DNA of 64,000 nt from Hoeflea_A sp965228785 (lineage in GTDB: Bacteria; Pseudomonadota; Alphaproteobacteria; Rhizobiales; Rhizobiaceae). The stretch is from contig CBDDIF010000001.1 of assembly GCA_965228785.1 (NCBI GenBank), positions 1,364,001-1,428,000 on the forward strand. The letters are read 5' to 3'. Both the position numbers and the translations under genes were made by a program. Positions 53,463 to 62,726 of the stretch are shown in pieces (position 1 is the first letter of the stretch; each line of letters starts with the position of its first letter). Under the pieces are notes generated by a model. The model did no database searches, was not told where the DNA came from, and saw only the letters and a program-made list of their open reading frames with translations.

Positions 53463-55304
53463 TCATGCGGCGGTGATTGGCGACGCCGAAGCCGCGGCCA
53501 TGCCGGGATTCTCGGCAAAAGCGGCATGTAGCGTGTCGATGATGAAACCGGCGGTCAGCGGCATGCCGTCCATATTGGTGACCGGCACCAGTTTTTCCGC
53601 GGGAATGTTGGCCTCGGTGATCAGCAGATGCCGCATCTGCGCGTCACGATTTTGTTCGACAACGAAAAGGAAGTCATGGGCGTCGATGAAATCGCGGACT
53701 TCCTCGCTGAACGGAAAGGCGCGCAGCCGCATGTGATTCAGCCCTCGTCCGTCGCGGGCCATCAGGTCTATTGCCTCGCGTACGGCCGGGTCGGTCGATC
53801 CGAAATTGATGATTCCAAGACGTGACTTCGTGCTGGTCACCCTAACGTCTGGCTTCGGCAAAATGGACTTGGCCGTCTCAAGCTTCTTTGCAATGCGATC
53901 CAGCATGGCAGCGTGGATCAGGCCATCCTCCGTGTAACCGCCGGTGTCGGTATGCGAAGTTCCACGGGTGAAATAGGCGCCTTTTTCAGGGTGCGTTCCG
54001 GGAAGTGTCCGCTGCGGAATGCCATCGCCGTCGACGTCGCGGTAGCGACCGAAGTCCTCAATGGCGTCCAGCGCCTCGGCGTCCAGCACTTTGCCGCGGT
54101 CGTATCGACGCGTGTCGTCCCACTGCAGAGCGTCGACGACCCAGTCATTCATACCGATGTCGAGGTCGCTCATCACAAACACTGGTGTCTGCAGCCGTTC
54201 GGCAAGATCGAAGGCGTCGGCGCTGAGCGTGAAACATTCGCCCGGATCGCCGGGGATCAGCATTACGTGTTTGGTGTCGCCGTGCGAAGCATAGGCACAG
54301 GCGAGCAGGTCGGACTGCTGTGTCCGGGTTGGCATGCCGGTTGACGGACCGCCGCGCTGGATGTCGAAGAAGACCAAAGGTATTTCAGCATAATACGCGA
54401 GGCCGATGAACTCGCTCATCAGTGATATGCCGGGTCCCGACGTGGCGGTAAAGGCGCGTGCACCGTTCCAACCGGCGCCCACCGCCATGCCCGCGGCAGA
54501 CAGTTCGTCCTCGGCCTGAACGATGGCGACGGGATGCTTGCCGTTTTCGGCCTTGCGCAGTTTCTTGGCGTGCTTCTCGAAACCTTCTGCGACCGAGGTG
54601 GATGGCGTGATTGGGTACCAGGAGGCAACGGTCGCACCTCCGAAAACAGCGCCCAGGGCCGCCGCCTCGTTGCCGGTGATCAGGATCTTGCCGGCCGTGC
54701 CATTCGATTTTCGTGCCCGCACCGCCAGCCGGTTTTCCACATGATCGCGCGCATAGTCGCGGCCGATATAAAGTGCTTGAAGGTTCGGTTCGACAAGTTT
54801 GGGCTTGGTCTTGAACTGCTCGTCGATCAGCTTCTTGATGATCTCGATGTCGATTTCGATCAGCCAGGACAGGGCGCCGAGGTAGACGATGTTCTTGAAC
54901 AGCTGGCGTTGCCGCAGGTCGGACCAGGCGTCGGCACAGAGCCGCGCGATCGGAATGCCGATCTGTTCAATGTCCTCGCGGCCAAAATCGCGCTTCCAGG
55001 TGCTGTCATAGATCAGTGTGCCGCCCGGGACGATCTCCGCCGCATCCTGGGCATAGGATTGCGGGTTCATCGCCACCATAACGTCGACGCCGGCGCGGCG
55101 TGCCAGATGCCCGGCCTCGCTGATCCTGATCTCATACCAGGTCGGCAGGCCCTGGATGTTGGACGGAAAGATGTTCTTGGGGCTGACAGGCAGGCCCATT
55201 CGAAACAGCGCCTTGGCACACAAGAGGTTGGCGCTTGCCGAGCCCGAGCCGTTGACATTGGCGAATTTGAGAACGAATTCGTTGAAACGTCGTTCAGGCA
55301 GCAT
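53463..55304 (-). CDS. korA: 2-oxoacid:ferredoxin oxidoreductase, fused gamma-alpha subunit
   Basis: 613 residues from ATG 55304, overlapping the flavoprotein gene by 11 nt. The N-terminal gamma domain (about 1-190) has VNGSGSASANLLCAKALFRM and RRAGVDVMVAMNPQSYAQD. The alpha domain follows (GNEAAALGAVFGGATVASWY, PITPSTSVAEGFEKHA, ATSGPGISLMSEFIGLAYYA). The fusion of gamma and alpha is usual for KorA. It works with KorB; electrons probably leave through the ferredoxin-like end of the flavoprotein encoded just upstream. Confidence 0.9.
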   Translation of the reverse strand: MLPERRFNEFVLKFANVNGSGSASANLLCAKALFRMGLPVSPKNIFPSNIQGLPTWYEIRISEAGHLARRAGVDVMVAMNPQSYAQDAAEIVPGGTLIYDSTWKRDFGREDIEQIGIPIARLCADAWSDLRQRQLFKNIVYLGALSWLIEIDIEIIKKLIDEQFKTKPKLVEPNLQALYIGRDYARDHVENRLAVRARKSNGTAGKILITGNEAAALGAVFGGATVASWYPITPSTSVAEGFEKHAKKLRKAENGKHPVAIVQAEDELSAAGMAVGAGWNGARAFTATSGPGISLMSEFIGLAYYAEIPLVFFDIQRGGPSTGMPTRTQQSDLLACAYASHGDTKHVMLIPGDPGECFTLSADAFDLAERLQTPVFVMSDLDIGMNDWVVDALQWDDTRRYDRGKVLDAEALDAIEDFGRYRDVDGDGIPQRTLPGTHPEKGAYFTRGTSHTDTGGYTEDGLIHAAMLDRIAKKLETAKSILPKPDVRVTSTKSRLGIINFGSTDPAVREAIDLMARDGRGLNHMRLRAFPFSEEVRDFIDAHDFLFVVEQNRDAQMRHLLITEANIPAEKLVPVTNMDGMPLTAGFIIDTLHAAFAENPGMAAASASPITAA

Positions 55305-57090
55305 CAGCCTGCTCCGGAGGCAGTGCTGCCTCGCCCTCCCAGTATATGAATTTCTGCATGTCCCAGGCTCCGGTCGGGCAGCGCTCGGCACAGAGCCCGC
55401 AATGCAGGCAGACGTCTTCGTCCTTGACCATGACTCTTCCGGTTTTGAGGTTGTCCGAGACCAGCAGGTCCTGCTCCATGTTGAGCGCCGGTATGCGCAA
55501 GGTTTCGCGCAATTCGGCCTCGGGTGCGTTCTCGATGAAGTTGATGCAGTCGACAGGGCAGATATCTGTGCAGGCGTCGCACTCGATGCAGAGCTTCGGC
55601 GCAAATACCGTCTGAATGTCGCAGTTCAGGCAACGCATCGCCTCTTCGAAGGCAAGTTTTTCGTCGTATCCAAGCTCGACCTCGACCGTCAGGCTCTTCA
55701 GCGCAATGCCTGTGTCCACATGGGGCACCGTCACGCGGTTAGAGTTGGAGATGTCGTTGTCATAGGACCATTCGTGAATGCCCATCTTCTGGCTGGCCAG
55801 GTTGGTTTCCGGCGGCGGGCGGTCGGTCAGTGATTCGCCACGGCAATGCAGATCGATGGAGATTGCCGCCTGGTGGCCATGCGCCACTGCCCAGATGATG
55901 TTCTTCGGTCCCCAGGCGGCATCGCCGCCGAAATAAACATCGGGCCGCGTCGATGCGAAGGTCGTCTGGTCGACGATCGGCATGTCACGATCGTCGAACT
56001 CGATGCCGATGTCACGCTCGACCCAGCTGAAAGCGTTGTCCTGACCGATTGCCATCAGCACATCGTCGCATTCGATCACCACCGGCTCTTCGCCAGTGGG
56101 GATCAGCCGACGCCTGCCATCGCTGTCGTATTCGGCGCGCATCTTTTCGAAGACGACTGCCTTGAGCTTACCGTTCTCGACAACGAATTCCTTTGGCGAA
56201 TGATTGTCGAGGATCGGTACCCCTTCGCGAATGGCGTCCTCGATCTCCCAATCGGAGGCCTTCATCTCAGCGCGCGGGCTGCGCACCGTGACCGTGACTT
56301 CTTCGCCGCCGAGCCGCAATGCGGTGCGGCAGCAATCCATGGCCGTGTTGCCACCGCCGATGACAACGACACGACGGCCGATGCTCTCGGTGTGCTTGAA
56401 AGCGACGGATGTCAGGAAGTCGATACCGATATGAATATTGGCGGCGGCCTCGGCTCGGCCGGGGATATTGAGGTCCTTGCCGCGAGGTGCGCCACTGCCG
56501 ACGAAAACCGCGTCGAAGCTTTCGTCGAGCAGCGATTCCATGCTGGTGACAGTTTCGCCGAATCGCGTTTCGACCCCGATGTCCAGGACGCGGTCGACCT
56601 CCTCGTCGAGCACCTCCGCTGGAAGCCGGAACGACGGAATATTTGTGCGCATCAGTCCGCCGCCCTGGGCGTCCTTTTCGATCAACACGCATTCGTAGCC
56701 GAGTGGCGCCAGGTCGCGGGCCACCGTCAGCGAGGCCGGTCCGGCACCGATCAGAGCGACGCGCTTGCCATTGCTCGCGGCCGGTGCTTTGGGCATGAGA
56801 TGGGTGATATCGCCTTTGTGGTCGGCGGCTACCCGTTTGAGCCGGCAGATGGCCACGGGCTTTTCTTCAATCCGGGTTCGCCGGCAGGCCGGCTCACAGG
56901 GCCGGTCGCAGGTACGACCGAGAACTCCCGGAAAAACGTTAGATCGCCAGTTGATCATGAAGGCGTCTGTGTAACGGCGCTGGGCGATCAACCGAATATA
57001 TTCAGGGACTGGCGTATGCGCTGGACACGCCCACTGGCAATCGATCACCTTGTGGTAGTACGCCGGATCCGCAGGGTCCGTAGGCTCCAT
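55294..57090 (-). CDS. GltD-like NAD(P)/FAD oxidoreductase with C-terminal two-[4Fe-4S] domain
   Basis: 598 residues. The N-terminal cysteine-rich domain of the glutamate-synthase-small-subunit type (VIDCQWACPAHTPVPEY, GRTCDRPCEPACRRTRIEE) binds iron-sulfur clusters. FAD and NAD(P) Rossmann folds follow (VALIGAGPASLTVARDLAPL; VVVIGGGNTAMDCCRTALRL). The C-terminus is a ferredoxin with CIECDACTDICPVDC and CLHCGLCAERCPTG. This protein would exchange electrons between NAD(P)H and the KorAB pair, as in the three-subunit 2-oxoglutarate:NADP+ oxidoreductase reported from aromatic-degrading Azoarcus. It is the first gene of the operon. Confidence 0.88.
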   Translation of the reverse strand: MEPTDPADPAYYHKVIDCQWACPAHTPVPEYIRLIAQRRYTDAFMINWRSNVFPGVLGRTCDRPCEPACRRTRIEEKPVAICRLKRVAADHKGDITHLMPKAPAASNGKRVALIGAGPASLTVARDLAPLGYECVLIEKDAQGGGLMRTNIPSFRLPAEVLDEEVDRVLDIGVETRFGETVTSMESLLDESFDAVFVGSGAPRGKDLNIPGRAEAAANIHIGIDFLTSVAFKHTESIGRRVVVIGGGNTAMDCCRTALRLGGEEVTVTVRSPRAEMKASDWEIEDAIREGVPILDNHSPKEFVVENGKLKAVVFEKMRAEYDSDGRRRLIPTGEEPVVIECDDVLMAIGQDNAFSWVERDIGIEFDDRDMPIVDQTTFASTRPDVYFGGDAAWGPKNIIWAVAHGHQAAISIDLHCRGESLTDRPPPETNLASQKMGIHEWSYDNDISNSNRVTVPHVDTGIALKSLTVEVELGYDEKLAFEEAMRCLNCDIQTVFAPKLCIECDACTDICPVDCINFIENAPEAELRETLRIPALNMEQDLLVSDNLKTGRVMVKDEDVCLHCGLCAERCPTGAWDMQKFIYWEGEAALPPEQADAA

Positions 57091-57229
57091 TACCCCATAC
57101 CGTCAGAATCTACTTTGCCGGATATTCGCATGGAAAATAGATTTTTCAAGATCACCTTTCGTTGAAATCACATTTTGTATGGCTAAGGTTTAATTTGTGA
57201 ACGCGATTTCTACTCTAGGCTGTTTTCGG

Positions 57230-57247
57230 ATTAGACCTTCGTCTAAT
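57230..57247. promoter_or_regulatory. perfect inverted repeat ATTAGAC-N4-GTCTAAT
   Basis: ATTAGAC (57230-57236) and GTCTAAT (57241-57247) are exact inverted copies 4 nt apart. They lie about 140 nt upstream of the flavoprotein/kor operon and downstream of pobA, in a gap of about 290 bases that holds no gene. It is a likely dimer-protein binding site for the kor operon or a small hairpin. Confidence 0.45.
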
Positions 57248-57379
57248 GCCGCTGTCCTGAATCAGCGTCGGACCAGATTTTCCGGCGCAGGGTAACACCT
57301 AACCCTTAAGATGAGCTCAATGACGAACGAGGCTCGGACCGATCGTCAAAAGCTAGTTGCTGAGAAACGTCGAGCAGAG

Positions 57380-58552
57380 TCAGAAGGGTAGACCCACGTA
57401 ATTTTCTGCCAGTGACCCCAACGCCATTTCCGAAGAGAACAGGTAATTCAGATCGGTCTGCTGCAGCCGCTGGTCGTAGGGGATGGTGTCGGGGAAGGTG
57501 TGCAGGAGAGTGGTCATCCACCAGGAAAAGCGCTGCGCCTTCCAGATCCGCGCCAACGCCTTCTCGGAGTAGGCGTCCAACCCACTATCATCGCCGTTTT
57601 GGTAGTGATCGACCATCGCGTGGTAGAGGTAGTAGATGTCGGATGCGGCGCTGTTTAGACCGCGTGCTCCTGTCGGCGGAACGATGTGGGCGGCGTCGCC
57701 GGCCAGGAACAGATTGCCAAAGCGCATGGGCTCGGCCACAAAGCTGCGTAGCGGTGCGATCGATTTTTCGATGCTGGGCCCGGTGATCATGGCGTCGGCG
57801 ACATCCTGCGGCAGCCGCGCCTTCAACTCGGCCCAGAAGGCATCATCCGACCAGTCTTCCACAGTGTCGGTGAGCGGGACCTGAATGTAATAGCGGCTCA
57901 GCACCTGGGAACGCAGCGAGCAAAGGGCAAATCCGCGTTCGTGCTTGGCATAAATGAGCTCCGGTGAGACCGGCTTTGTGCGGCTCAGCACACCCAGCCA
58001 TCCGAACGGATAGAGCCGTTCGTATTCACGCAGCACGTCCTTGGGAATAGACTTGCGGCTGACGCCGTGAAATCCGTCGGCGCCGATGATGTAGTCGCAA
58101 TCGATCCGTTTGATTTCATCGCCGTCGCGATAGGTCAGATAGGGTGCGTCGCTTTCTATATCGTGAGGCTGCACGTTTTCGGCGTTGTGGATCACCACGC
58201 CTCCGGCCTTGTCGCGCGCCTCGTAAAGGTCGCGTGTGAGCTCAGTCTGGCCGTAGACGACCACCGAATTGCCACCCGAATGTTTCGCCAAGTCCACCCG
58301 ATCCTTGGTGCCGTCATGGGCGATGTAGAAGCCTTCGTGGATTTCTCCCTCGCTGTCCATCCGCTCACCGCATAGCGCCTCGCGCATCAACTCGGCGAAA
58401 CCGTGTTCGAGTACCCCGGCGCGAATCCGGCCAAGGACGTATTCCCGGCTGTGCTTCTCCAGGACGACCGTGTCGATGCCCTTCAGGTGCAATAGCTGCG
58501 ACAGCAACAGGCCCGAGGGGCCTCCACCAATGATTCCGACCTGTACCTTCAT
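57380..58552 (-). CDS. pobA: 4-hydroxybenzoate 3-monooxygenase
   Basis: 390 residues, the usual PobA length. The FAD site is VGIIGGGPSGLLLSQLLHLK. The family block GRIRAGVLEHGFAELMR includes residues near the substrate and NADPH. The DG motif is in YIIGADGFHGVSRKSIP, and the second FAD motif is LAGDAAHIVPPTGARGLNSA. It hydroxylates 4-hydroxybenzoate to protocatechuate with NAD(P)H and oxygen. Protocatechuate is then the substrate of the LigAB dioxygenase encoded at the right end. It is divergent from an AraC-type regulator 94 nt away. Confidence 0.97.
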   Translation of the reverse strand: MKVQVGIIGGGPSGLLLSQLLHLKGIDTVVLEKHSREYVLGRIRAGVLEHGFAELMREALCGERMDSEGEIHEGFYIAHDGTKDRVDLAKHSGGNSVVVYGQTELTRDLYEARDKAGGVVIHNAENVQPHDIESDAPYLTYRDGDEIKRIDCDYIIGADGFHGVSRKSIPKDVLREYERLYPFGWLGVLSRTKPVSPELIYAKHERGFALCSLRSQVLSRYYIQVPLTDTVEDWSDDAFWAELKARLPQDVADAMITGPSIEKSIAPLRSFVAEPMRFGNLFLAGDAAHIVPPTGARGLNSAASDIYYLYHAMVDHYQNGDDSGLDAYSEKALARIWKAQRFSWWMTTLLHTFPDTIPYDQRLQQTDLNYLFSSEMALGSLAENYVGLPF

Positions 58553-58646
58553 CGTCTCTTCCTCTGCTGGATGGGTGGGAGCATTTTGGTCGATTTGCGA
58601 TCAGAGCAGAATGGACGCATCGCATCAGTTTTTGTACAATTCGAAC

Positions 58647-59513
58647 ATGAAGGGCCATGACAAACGGACTCGAATCGAGAACTTCAACCTGTTCGGCGAG
58701 GTTGGAGAGCTGCCCGACATCGTGCATTGCGAAACGATCGAAACACGATCGCGCGTTCACGATTGGGAGTTCAAACCGCACCGGCACGCACGGCTGCATC
58801 AGGTTCTGCTGCTGAAGGGCGGTGGCGGGCAGGCAAAACTCGATATACAGACCGCGGAGCTGCAGGCCAGGTCGCTCCTGAACGTGCCCGCGGGTTGTGT
58901 CCACGCCTTTACTTTTAGGAAGGGTACAGCCGGGTGGGTGGTAACGCTGTCATCGGAATTGTTGGATGAGGTGCTGCATTCCGATGAAGGGTTGGGATCA
59001 GTCCTGTCCAGGCCGGCGGTTGTGCGCTGGAACAAGCGTCACCGGCAACTTGTCGAGATGATTTTCGATGAGCATGGTGAACGCGGCTTTGCCCGCGCCC
59101 ATGTTTTGCGGTCGCTCTCGTCGCTGCTTTTGGGGCATGTCGCCCGAACGTTGCAAGATTTGGACTATTCGCACACCGACCGTGGAAGCGCGTCGCTTCG
59201 GTTTCGGTTTGAGAAAATGCTCGAGGACCATTTCGACCGGCATTGGAGCGTGGCCGACTATGCGCGCAATCTGTCGGTGTCACCCACCCATCTCAGTCGG
59301 GTAACGCGACAGGCAACCGGACTGGCCGCCTCGCACATCATCGAGGAGCGCATCATCCGTGAGGCGCGCCGCCACCTGGTCTTTACCAATTTGGGTATCT
59401 CGGAAATCGCCTATTTGCTGGGTTACGATGATCCGGCCTATTTCAGCCGGGTCTTCTCGCGGGCGACAGGCATGTCGCCGAAGTCCTTTCGGGCTCAGGC
59501 CGAAACGGGATGA
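58647..59513 (+). CDS. pobR: AraC-family regulator, probable PobR
   Basis: 288 residues from ATG 58647; an in-frame ATG 12 codons upstream is possible. The N-terminal cupin-like sensor has HDWEFKPHRHARLHQVLLLK. The C-terminal double helix-turn-helix has WSVADYARNLSVSPTHLSRV and LGISEIAYLLGYDDPAYFSR. It is divergent from pobA with a 94-bp gap, the classical arrangement for PobR, which activates pobA in response to 4-hydroxybenzoate. The name rests on position and family. Confidence 0.88.
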   Translation: MKGHDKRTRIENFNLFGEVGELPDIVHCETIETRSRVHDWEFKPHRHARLHQVLLLKGGGGQAKLDIQTAELQARSLLNVPAGCVHAFTFRKGTAGWVVTLSSELLDEVLHSDEGLGSVLSRPAVVRWNKRHRQLVEMIFDEHGERGFARAHVLRSLSSLLLGHVARTLQDLDYSHTDRGSASLRFRFEKMLEDHFDRHWSVADYARNLSVSPTHLSRVTRQATGLAASHIIEERIIREARRHLVFTNLGISEIAYLLGYDDPAYFSRVFSRATGMSPKSFRAQAETG

Positions 59514-60068
59514 GGGGAGCCCTTAGCAGCCTCAGGTGACATCAACGGGCCGAGCGTGGCAATCATCGGCTGCGTCGAACAAGGCACTGTCTTGCCCAAG
59601 GAGCTTGCCTGGTCAACTAAACTCGAATCGATCCGGGGCGCATGCCTCTGTCCGCCTCGGCCCGTACCGAAGAGCACTTGGTCCTGGCTTGTCAACTCCG
59701 ATTGTTGTGGGATCAGCTTGGGTTCGCTTTCCGCAAAGGGTGACTGGCCCGTATTGCTGCCACTCCAGATTGCAGCAGAGCCATTGGAAGGCTGGTTTCC
59801 AGTGTCTCGAAAAACTCACGGAATGCCCTTGTGGCCAAGGCTCCGCTCTGGTCAAAAACTGTTCCAAATACAATTTTGGTTTATTATTGGTATAGTATTA
59901 ATATTTCTAATCATAGCTATTGGTACCTTTTTGGTTATAATGTTGTCGTTTATGGACTGCCTCAGGGTGACCGGTCGCATACAATCGCCGGTTAAACGTC
60001 AAAGCGGATCGGAGGCCGCTTGCCCGGAGGTGCCTATGTGAATGCAGCAAAGCGGGAGGGGAAGCGCT
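59514..60068. other. intergenic region before the Amt-like gene, with an AT-rich segment
   Basis: About 550 bases. Frames are open through parts of it on the plus strand, but their translations have mixed composition and no recognisable family, so no gene is called. Between about 59865 and 59960 the sequence becomes strikingly AT-rich against its surroundings and contains a perfect TATAAT (59936-59941), although no good -35 lies at 16-18 nt. This is the likely promoter region of the Amt-like operon. Confidence 0.5.
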
Positions 60069-61433
60069 ATGGGCAACAATCTGGACGCCCTGACGACCAT
60101 TTTCACCGAATTCTACTACTGGGTCACCGTCGTCTTCATGTTTCTGATTCACGTCGGGTTCTGCCTCTACGAAGTGGCGGCCAGTCGGCGTCGCAATCAC
60201 ATGCATACGCTGATGAAGAACACGATGCTCATCCCGCTGGTGACCATCACCTTTTTCTTCTTCGGCTGGTGGATTTATTTCGCCTTCCCCAACGGGCCGT
60301 TCATCACCGGCGGCATCAACTTCGACGCTGCGAAGGGCGCCCGGCCATGGGACCCGGCGATGGGGACCAATCTGTCGGACCATATCAACGGCGTGTTCTG
60401 GGCGGCCTTCCTGCTGTTTTCGTGGACCGCTGCCTCGATCGTTTCGGGCTCGGTTATCGAGCGCATCCGTTCGGGCGCATTCTGGCTTCTGGCAATTCTC
60501 ATCGGTTCGTTCACCTGGATCATCGACGCGTCCTGGGGCTGGCACTGGGACGGCTGGATGGTCAAGCTGCTTGGCTATCACGACGCCTACGCGTCCGGCG
60601 TTATTCACGCTATCGCCGGCGGGTTCGCTCTCGGTGTTCTGGTGGTGCTGGGTCCGCGTCTCGGCAAATTTGCTCCCGATGGAACGCCGCGCGATATCCC
60701 CCCGCATAACCGCTGGCTGGTCACGCTCGGTCTATTCCTGATCTATACCGGCTTCTGGGGTTTCTATGCCGCCTGCAATGTGCCGATCATTTCGCCCGAG
60801 GGCATTGGCGGCCAGATCACCGGCGAGACATTCACGGCCACCAACATCTACCTTGCTCCGACAACGCTGTCGGCTATCACTTTCAACTTCCTGATGTCGC
60901 TCTCAGGCGGCCTGATGATGGCCTATGTGGTGTCCAAGGGCGATGCGTTCTGGACCTATTCCGGCGGTCTGGCGGGGATCATCACGGCGTCCGCCGGCAA
61001 CGATCTCTATCATCCGATACAGGCCATGATCATCGCCGCCATCGGCGCATGGGCCGCATACAAGCTGCACTACTGGGTCGAGCGCAGGTTCAAGATCGAC
61101 GACGCGGTCGGCGCCGTCGCGGTACACGGCTATGCCGGCTTCATCGGACTGGTTATCGCCGGCTTCGTGCTGTGGGGGCAGCCTTCCTCGCCGTATGAGG
61201 GCTATGCCGCCATCAACCCGCTCGGCCAGTTTATCGGCGCTATCATCATGTTCTTCGTACTCGGCTTCGTGCCGGCCTGGATCGGCGCGAAAGTGCTGAA
61301 CTCATTCGGAGTCCTGAGGGTGCCCGCCAAGGTCGAACTGGAAGGTCTCGATTTCGAAACCACCCAGGACTACGAGGCGGCGATCGCGGATGTCACCAGC
61401 GCAGAAAAAGCGCTGGTCGGTGCCAGAAACTAA
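60069..61433 (+). CDS. Amt/Rh-family channel, divergent ammonium transporter-like protein
   Basis: 454 residues from ATG 60069, with GGGAGGGG upstream. About eleven transmembrane helices. The pore residues of Amt proteins are kept: Asp eight residues before the first pore His (HDAYASGVIHAIAGG), and the second pore His in AVAVHGYAGFIG. The N-terminal segment is unusual for Amt, with GFCLYEVAASRRRNHMH where typical members have an FYGG motif. It probably conducts ammonium or another small neutral molecule. It lies between pobR and the lig genes and is followed 12 nt later by a small membrane protein, with a terminator after that. No glnK is adjacent. Confidence 0.82.
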   Translation: MGNNLDALTTIFTEFYYWVTVVFMFLIHVGFCLYEVAASRRRNHMHTLMKNTMLIPLVTITFFFFGWWIYFAFPNGPFITGGINFDAAKGARPWDPAMGTNLSDHINGVFWAAFLLFSWTAASIVSGSVIERIRSGAFWLLAILIGSFTWIIDASWGWHWDGWMVKLLGYHDAYASGVIHAIAGGFALGVLVVLGPRLGKFAPDGTPRDIPPHNRWLVTLGLFLIYTGFWGFYAACNVPIISPEGIGGQITGETFTATNIYLAPTTLSAITFNFLMSLSGGLMMAYVVSKGDAFWTYSGGLAGIITASAGNDLYHPIQAMIIAAIGAWAAYKLHYWVERRFKIDDAVGAVAVHGYAGFIGLVIAGFVLWGQPSSPYEGYAAINPLGQFIGAIIMFFVLGFVPAWIGAKVLNSFGVLRVPAKVELEGLDFETTQDYEAAIADVTSAEKALVGARN

Positions 61434-61445
61434 AGGAGGTCACAT

Positions 61446-61664
61446 ATGTCCACGAACGGTATGAGCAACTGGGCCGTCGATCTCGCGAATGTCGCAGCGG
61501 TCTATCCCTTCCAGGGCTTCGAGTTTCCGATGTACATCATCGGACTGGCCTTCTGGATCTGGTGGCACTGGACGCAGATGCGACAGGAGGCGAACGAGAT
61601 TCGCCACGAAACGGAAGCTGACGCCAGCGGCGATGCCGCCCGAGAGGCAATCGACGGGTACTAA
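61446..61664 (+). CDS. small single-helix membrane protein linked to the Amt-like channel
   Basis: 72 residues with AAAGGAGGT directly upstream of the ATG, one of the best ribosome sites in the window. A single transmembrane helix is formed by FPMYIIGLAFWIWWHWTQM, with the C-terminal half charged and acidic (ANEIRHETEADASGDAARE). I do not recognise the family. The tight linkage to the Amt-like gene suggests an accessory subunit or regulator of that channel. Confidence 0.75.
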   Translation: MSTNGMSNWAVDLANVAAVYPFQGFEFPMYIIGLAFWIWWHWTQMRQEANEIRHETEADASGDAAREAIDGY

Positions 61665-61680
61665 AAGTCTCCCGTTGATA

Positions 61681-61718
61681 CCGGGAGCCGAAAGTGGCTA
61701 TCGGCTCCCGGACTTGTT
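61681..61718 (+). terminator. strong hairpin terminator after the Amt-like operon
   Basis: CCGGGAGCCGA (61681-61691) and TCGGCTCCCGG (61701-61711) form a perfect 11-bp stem with a 9-nt loop, followed by ACTTGTTT. It starts 16 nt after the small-protein stop and is the best intrinsic terminator in the window. Confidence 0.8.
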
Positions 61719-61874
61719 TGCATCTGATGCATCATGTGGCGAAGCGGCCAGTGGTCAGATCATCCGCGCCGGCTCAAATTGGGCGGCACAGATCGATCGC
61801 GATGCGCGACGCCGCCGGGTCCTCGCCAACCTCTCGGACCGGTCGGGCTCAAACCGAAACGGGTTGAGGTTTCG

Positions 61875-62723
61875 CTAAGCCGCGCATTCCAGCATCATCG
61901 TGCCAGCACCCGTGTTCGAGATCGGTATGTGGTAGTTTGTGTGTACGGGCGTGACCCTGTCGCCCAACGCACCGCGCATCATCATCCACATGAGGAATTC
62001 GGTTCCCTGGGCGCCGGCCTTTTCGACCAGTTCCATGCGGCTGATCTTCGTCAGAGCCTCCGGGTCGCTGACGATTTTCTCCATGCACATCTGATCGAAC
62101 GATTTGTTGATGAAGCCGGCCCGCTCGCCATCGAGCTGATGGCTCAACCCGCCCGTACCAAGCACCACGATGTTGATGTCTGTCGGATAGGACAGCAAAG
62201 CCTTGCGCAGGGCCTTGCCGAAATCATAGGCGCGTTTCAGCGTCGGGATCGGATGCTGCACCGTGTTGGCGCTGATCGGGACGGTGCGCGGCATGTCCGG
62301 GTTGTTTGGTGCGCCGGGCCAGAAGAGCTGCATGGGCACCACGAAACCGTGATCCACCGCCAGTTCCTGGCAGGAGGTGATGTCGAACTCCTGCTCGACC
62401 ATGCTCTCGATAATGTGCCAGCTCAATTCCGGATCGCCGGGGAAGGGGGGCAATTGCGGGATGCCCCAGCCTTCATCCTCGTTGCGATATTCATGGGCCG
62501 CACCGATGGCGAACGTCGGCATGCGGTCGAGGAAGAAGCCCAGACCGTGGTCATTGTAGATATTGATCGCGACTTCCGGCTTGTGATCGCCAAGCCATTC
62601 GCGGATCGGCGGGTAGCCTTCGAAGAAAGGTTTCCAATAGGGGTCCTCGTACAGTTCCCTGGCGATGGCATTGCCGACTGCCGGAATGTGCGAACTAGTC
62701 AGCCCTCCGATGATCCTGGCCAT
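61875..62723 (-). CDS. ligB: protocatechuate 4,5-dioxygenase, beta subunit
   Basis: 282 residues. The start MARIIGGLTSSHIPAVGNAI has the first iron His (His12). The second His is in INIYNDHGLGFF, and the iron Glu is in AQGTEFLMWMMM. A catalytic His is likely in the LGTGGLSHQLDGE segment. This type II extradiol dioxygenase opens protocatechuate between carbons 4 and 5 to 4-carboxy-2-hydroxymuconate semialdehyde. It lies 3 nt after the alpha subunit gene. Confidence 0.95.
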   Translation of the reverse strand: MARIIGGLTSSHIPAVGNAIARELYEDPYWKPFFEGYPPIREWLGDHKPEVAINIYNDHGLGFFLDRMPTFAIGAAHEYRNEDEGWGIPQLPPFPGDPELSWHIIESMVEQEFDITSCQELAVDHGFVVPMQLFWPGAPNNPDMPRTVPISANTVQHPIPTLKRAYDFGKALRKALLSYPTDINIVVLGTGGLSHQLDGERAGFINKSFDQMCMEKIVSDPEALTKISRMELVEKAGAQGTEFLMWMMMRGALGDRVTPVHTNYHIPISNTGAGTMMLECAA

Positions 62724-62726
62724 GTC

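Noticed and set aside
53463..55604. Longer start for korA reaching to 55604
   Set aside because: The added N-terminus is antisense-like sequence inside the ferredoxin domain of the flavoprotein gene; similarity to KorA starts at ATG 55304.
59920..59945. Possible sigma-54 promoter (TGGTAC-N5-TGGTT) before the Amt-like gene
   Set aside because: The essential GC doublet of the -12 element is missing; a perfect TATAAT overlaps the same place.
59556..60041. Possible 161-residue plus-strand protein before the Amt-like gene
   Set aside because: It shows one hydrophobic stretch that comes from the AT-rich segment, no ribosome site, no family features and mixed composition.
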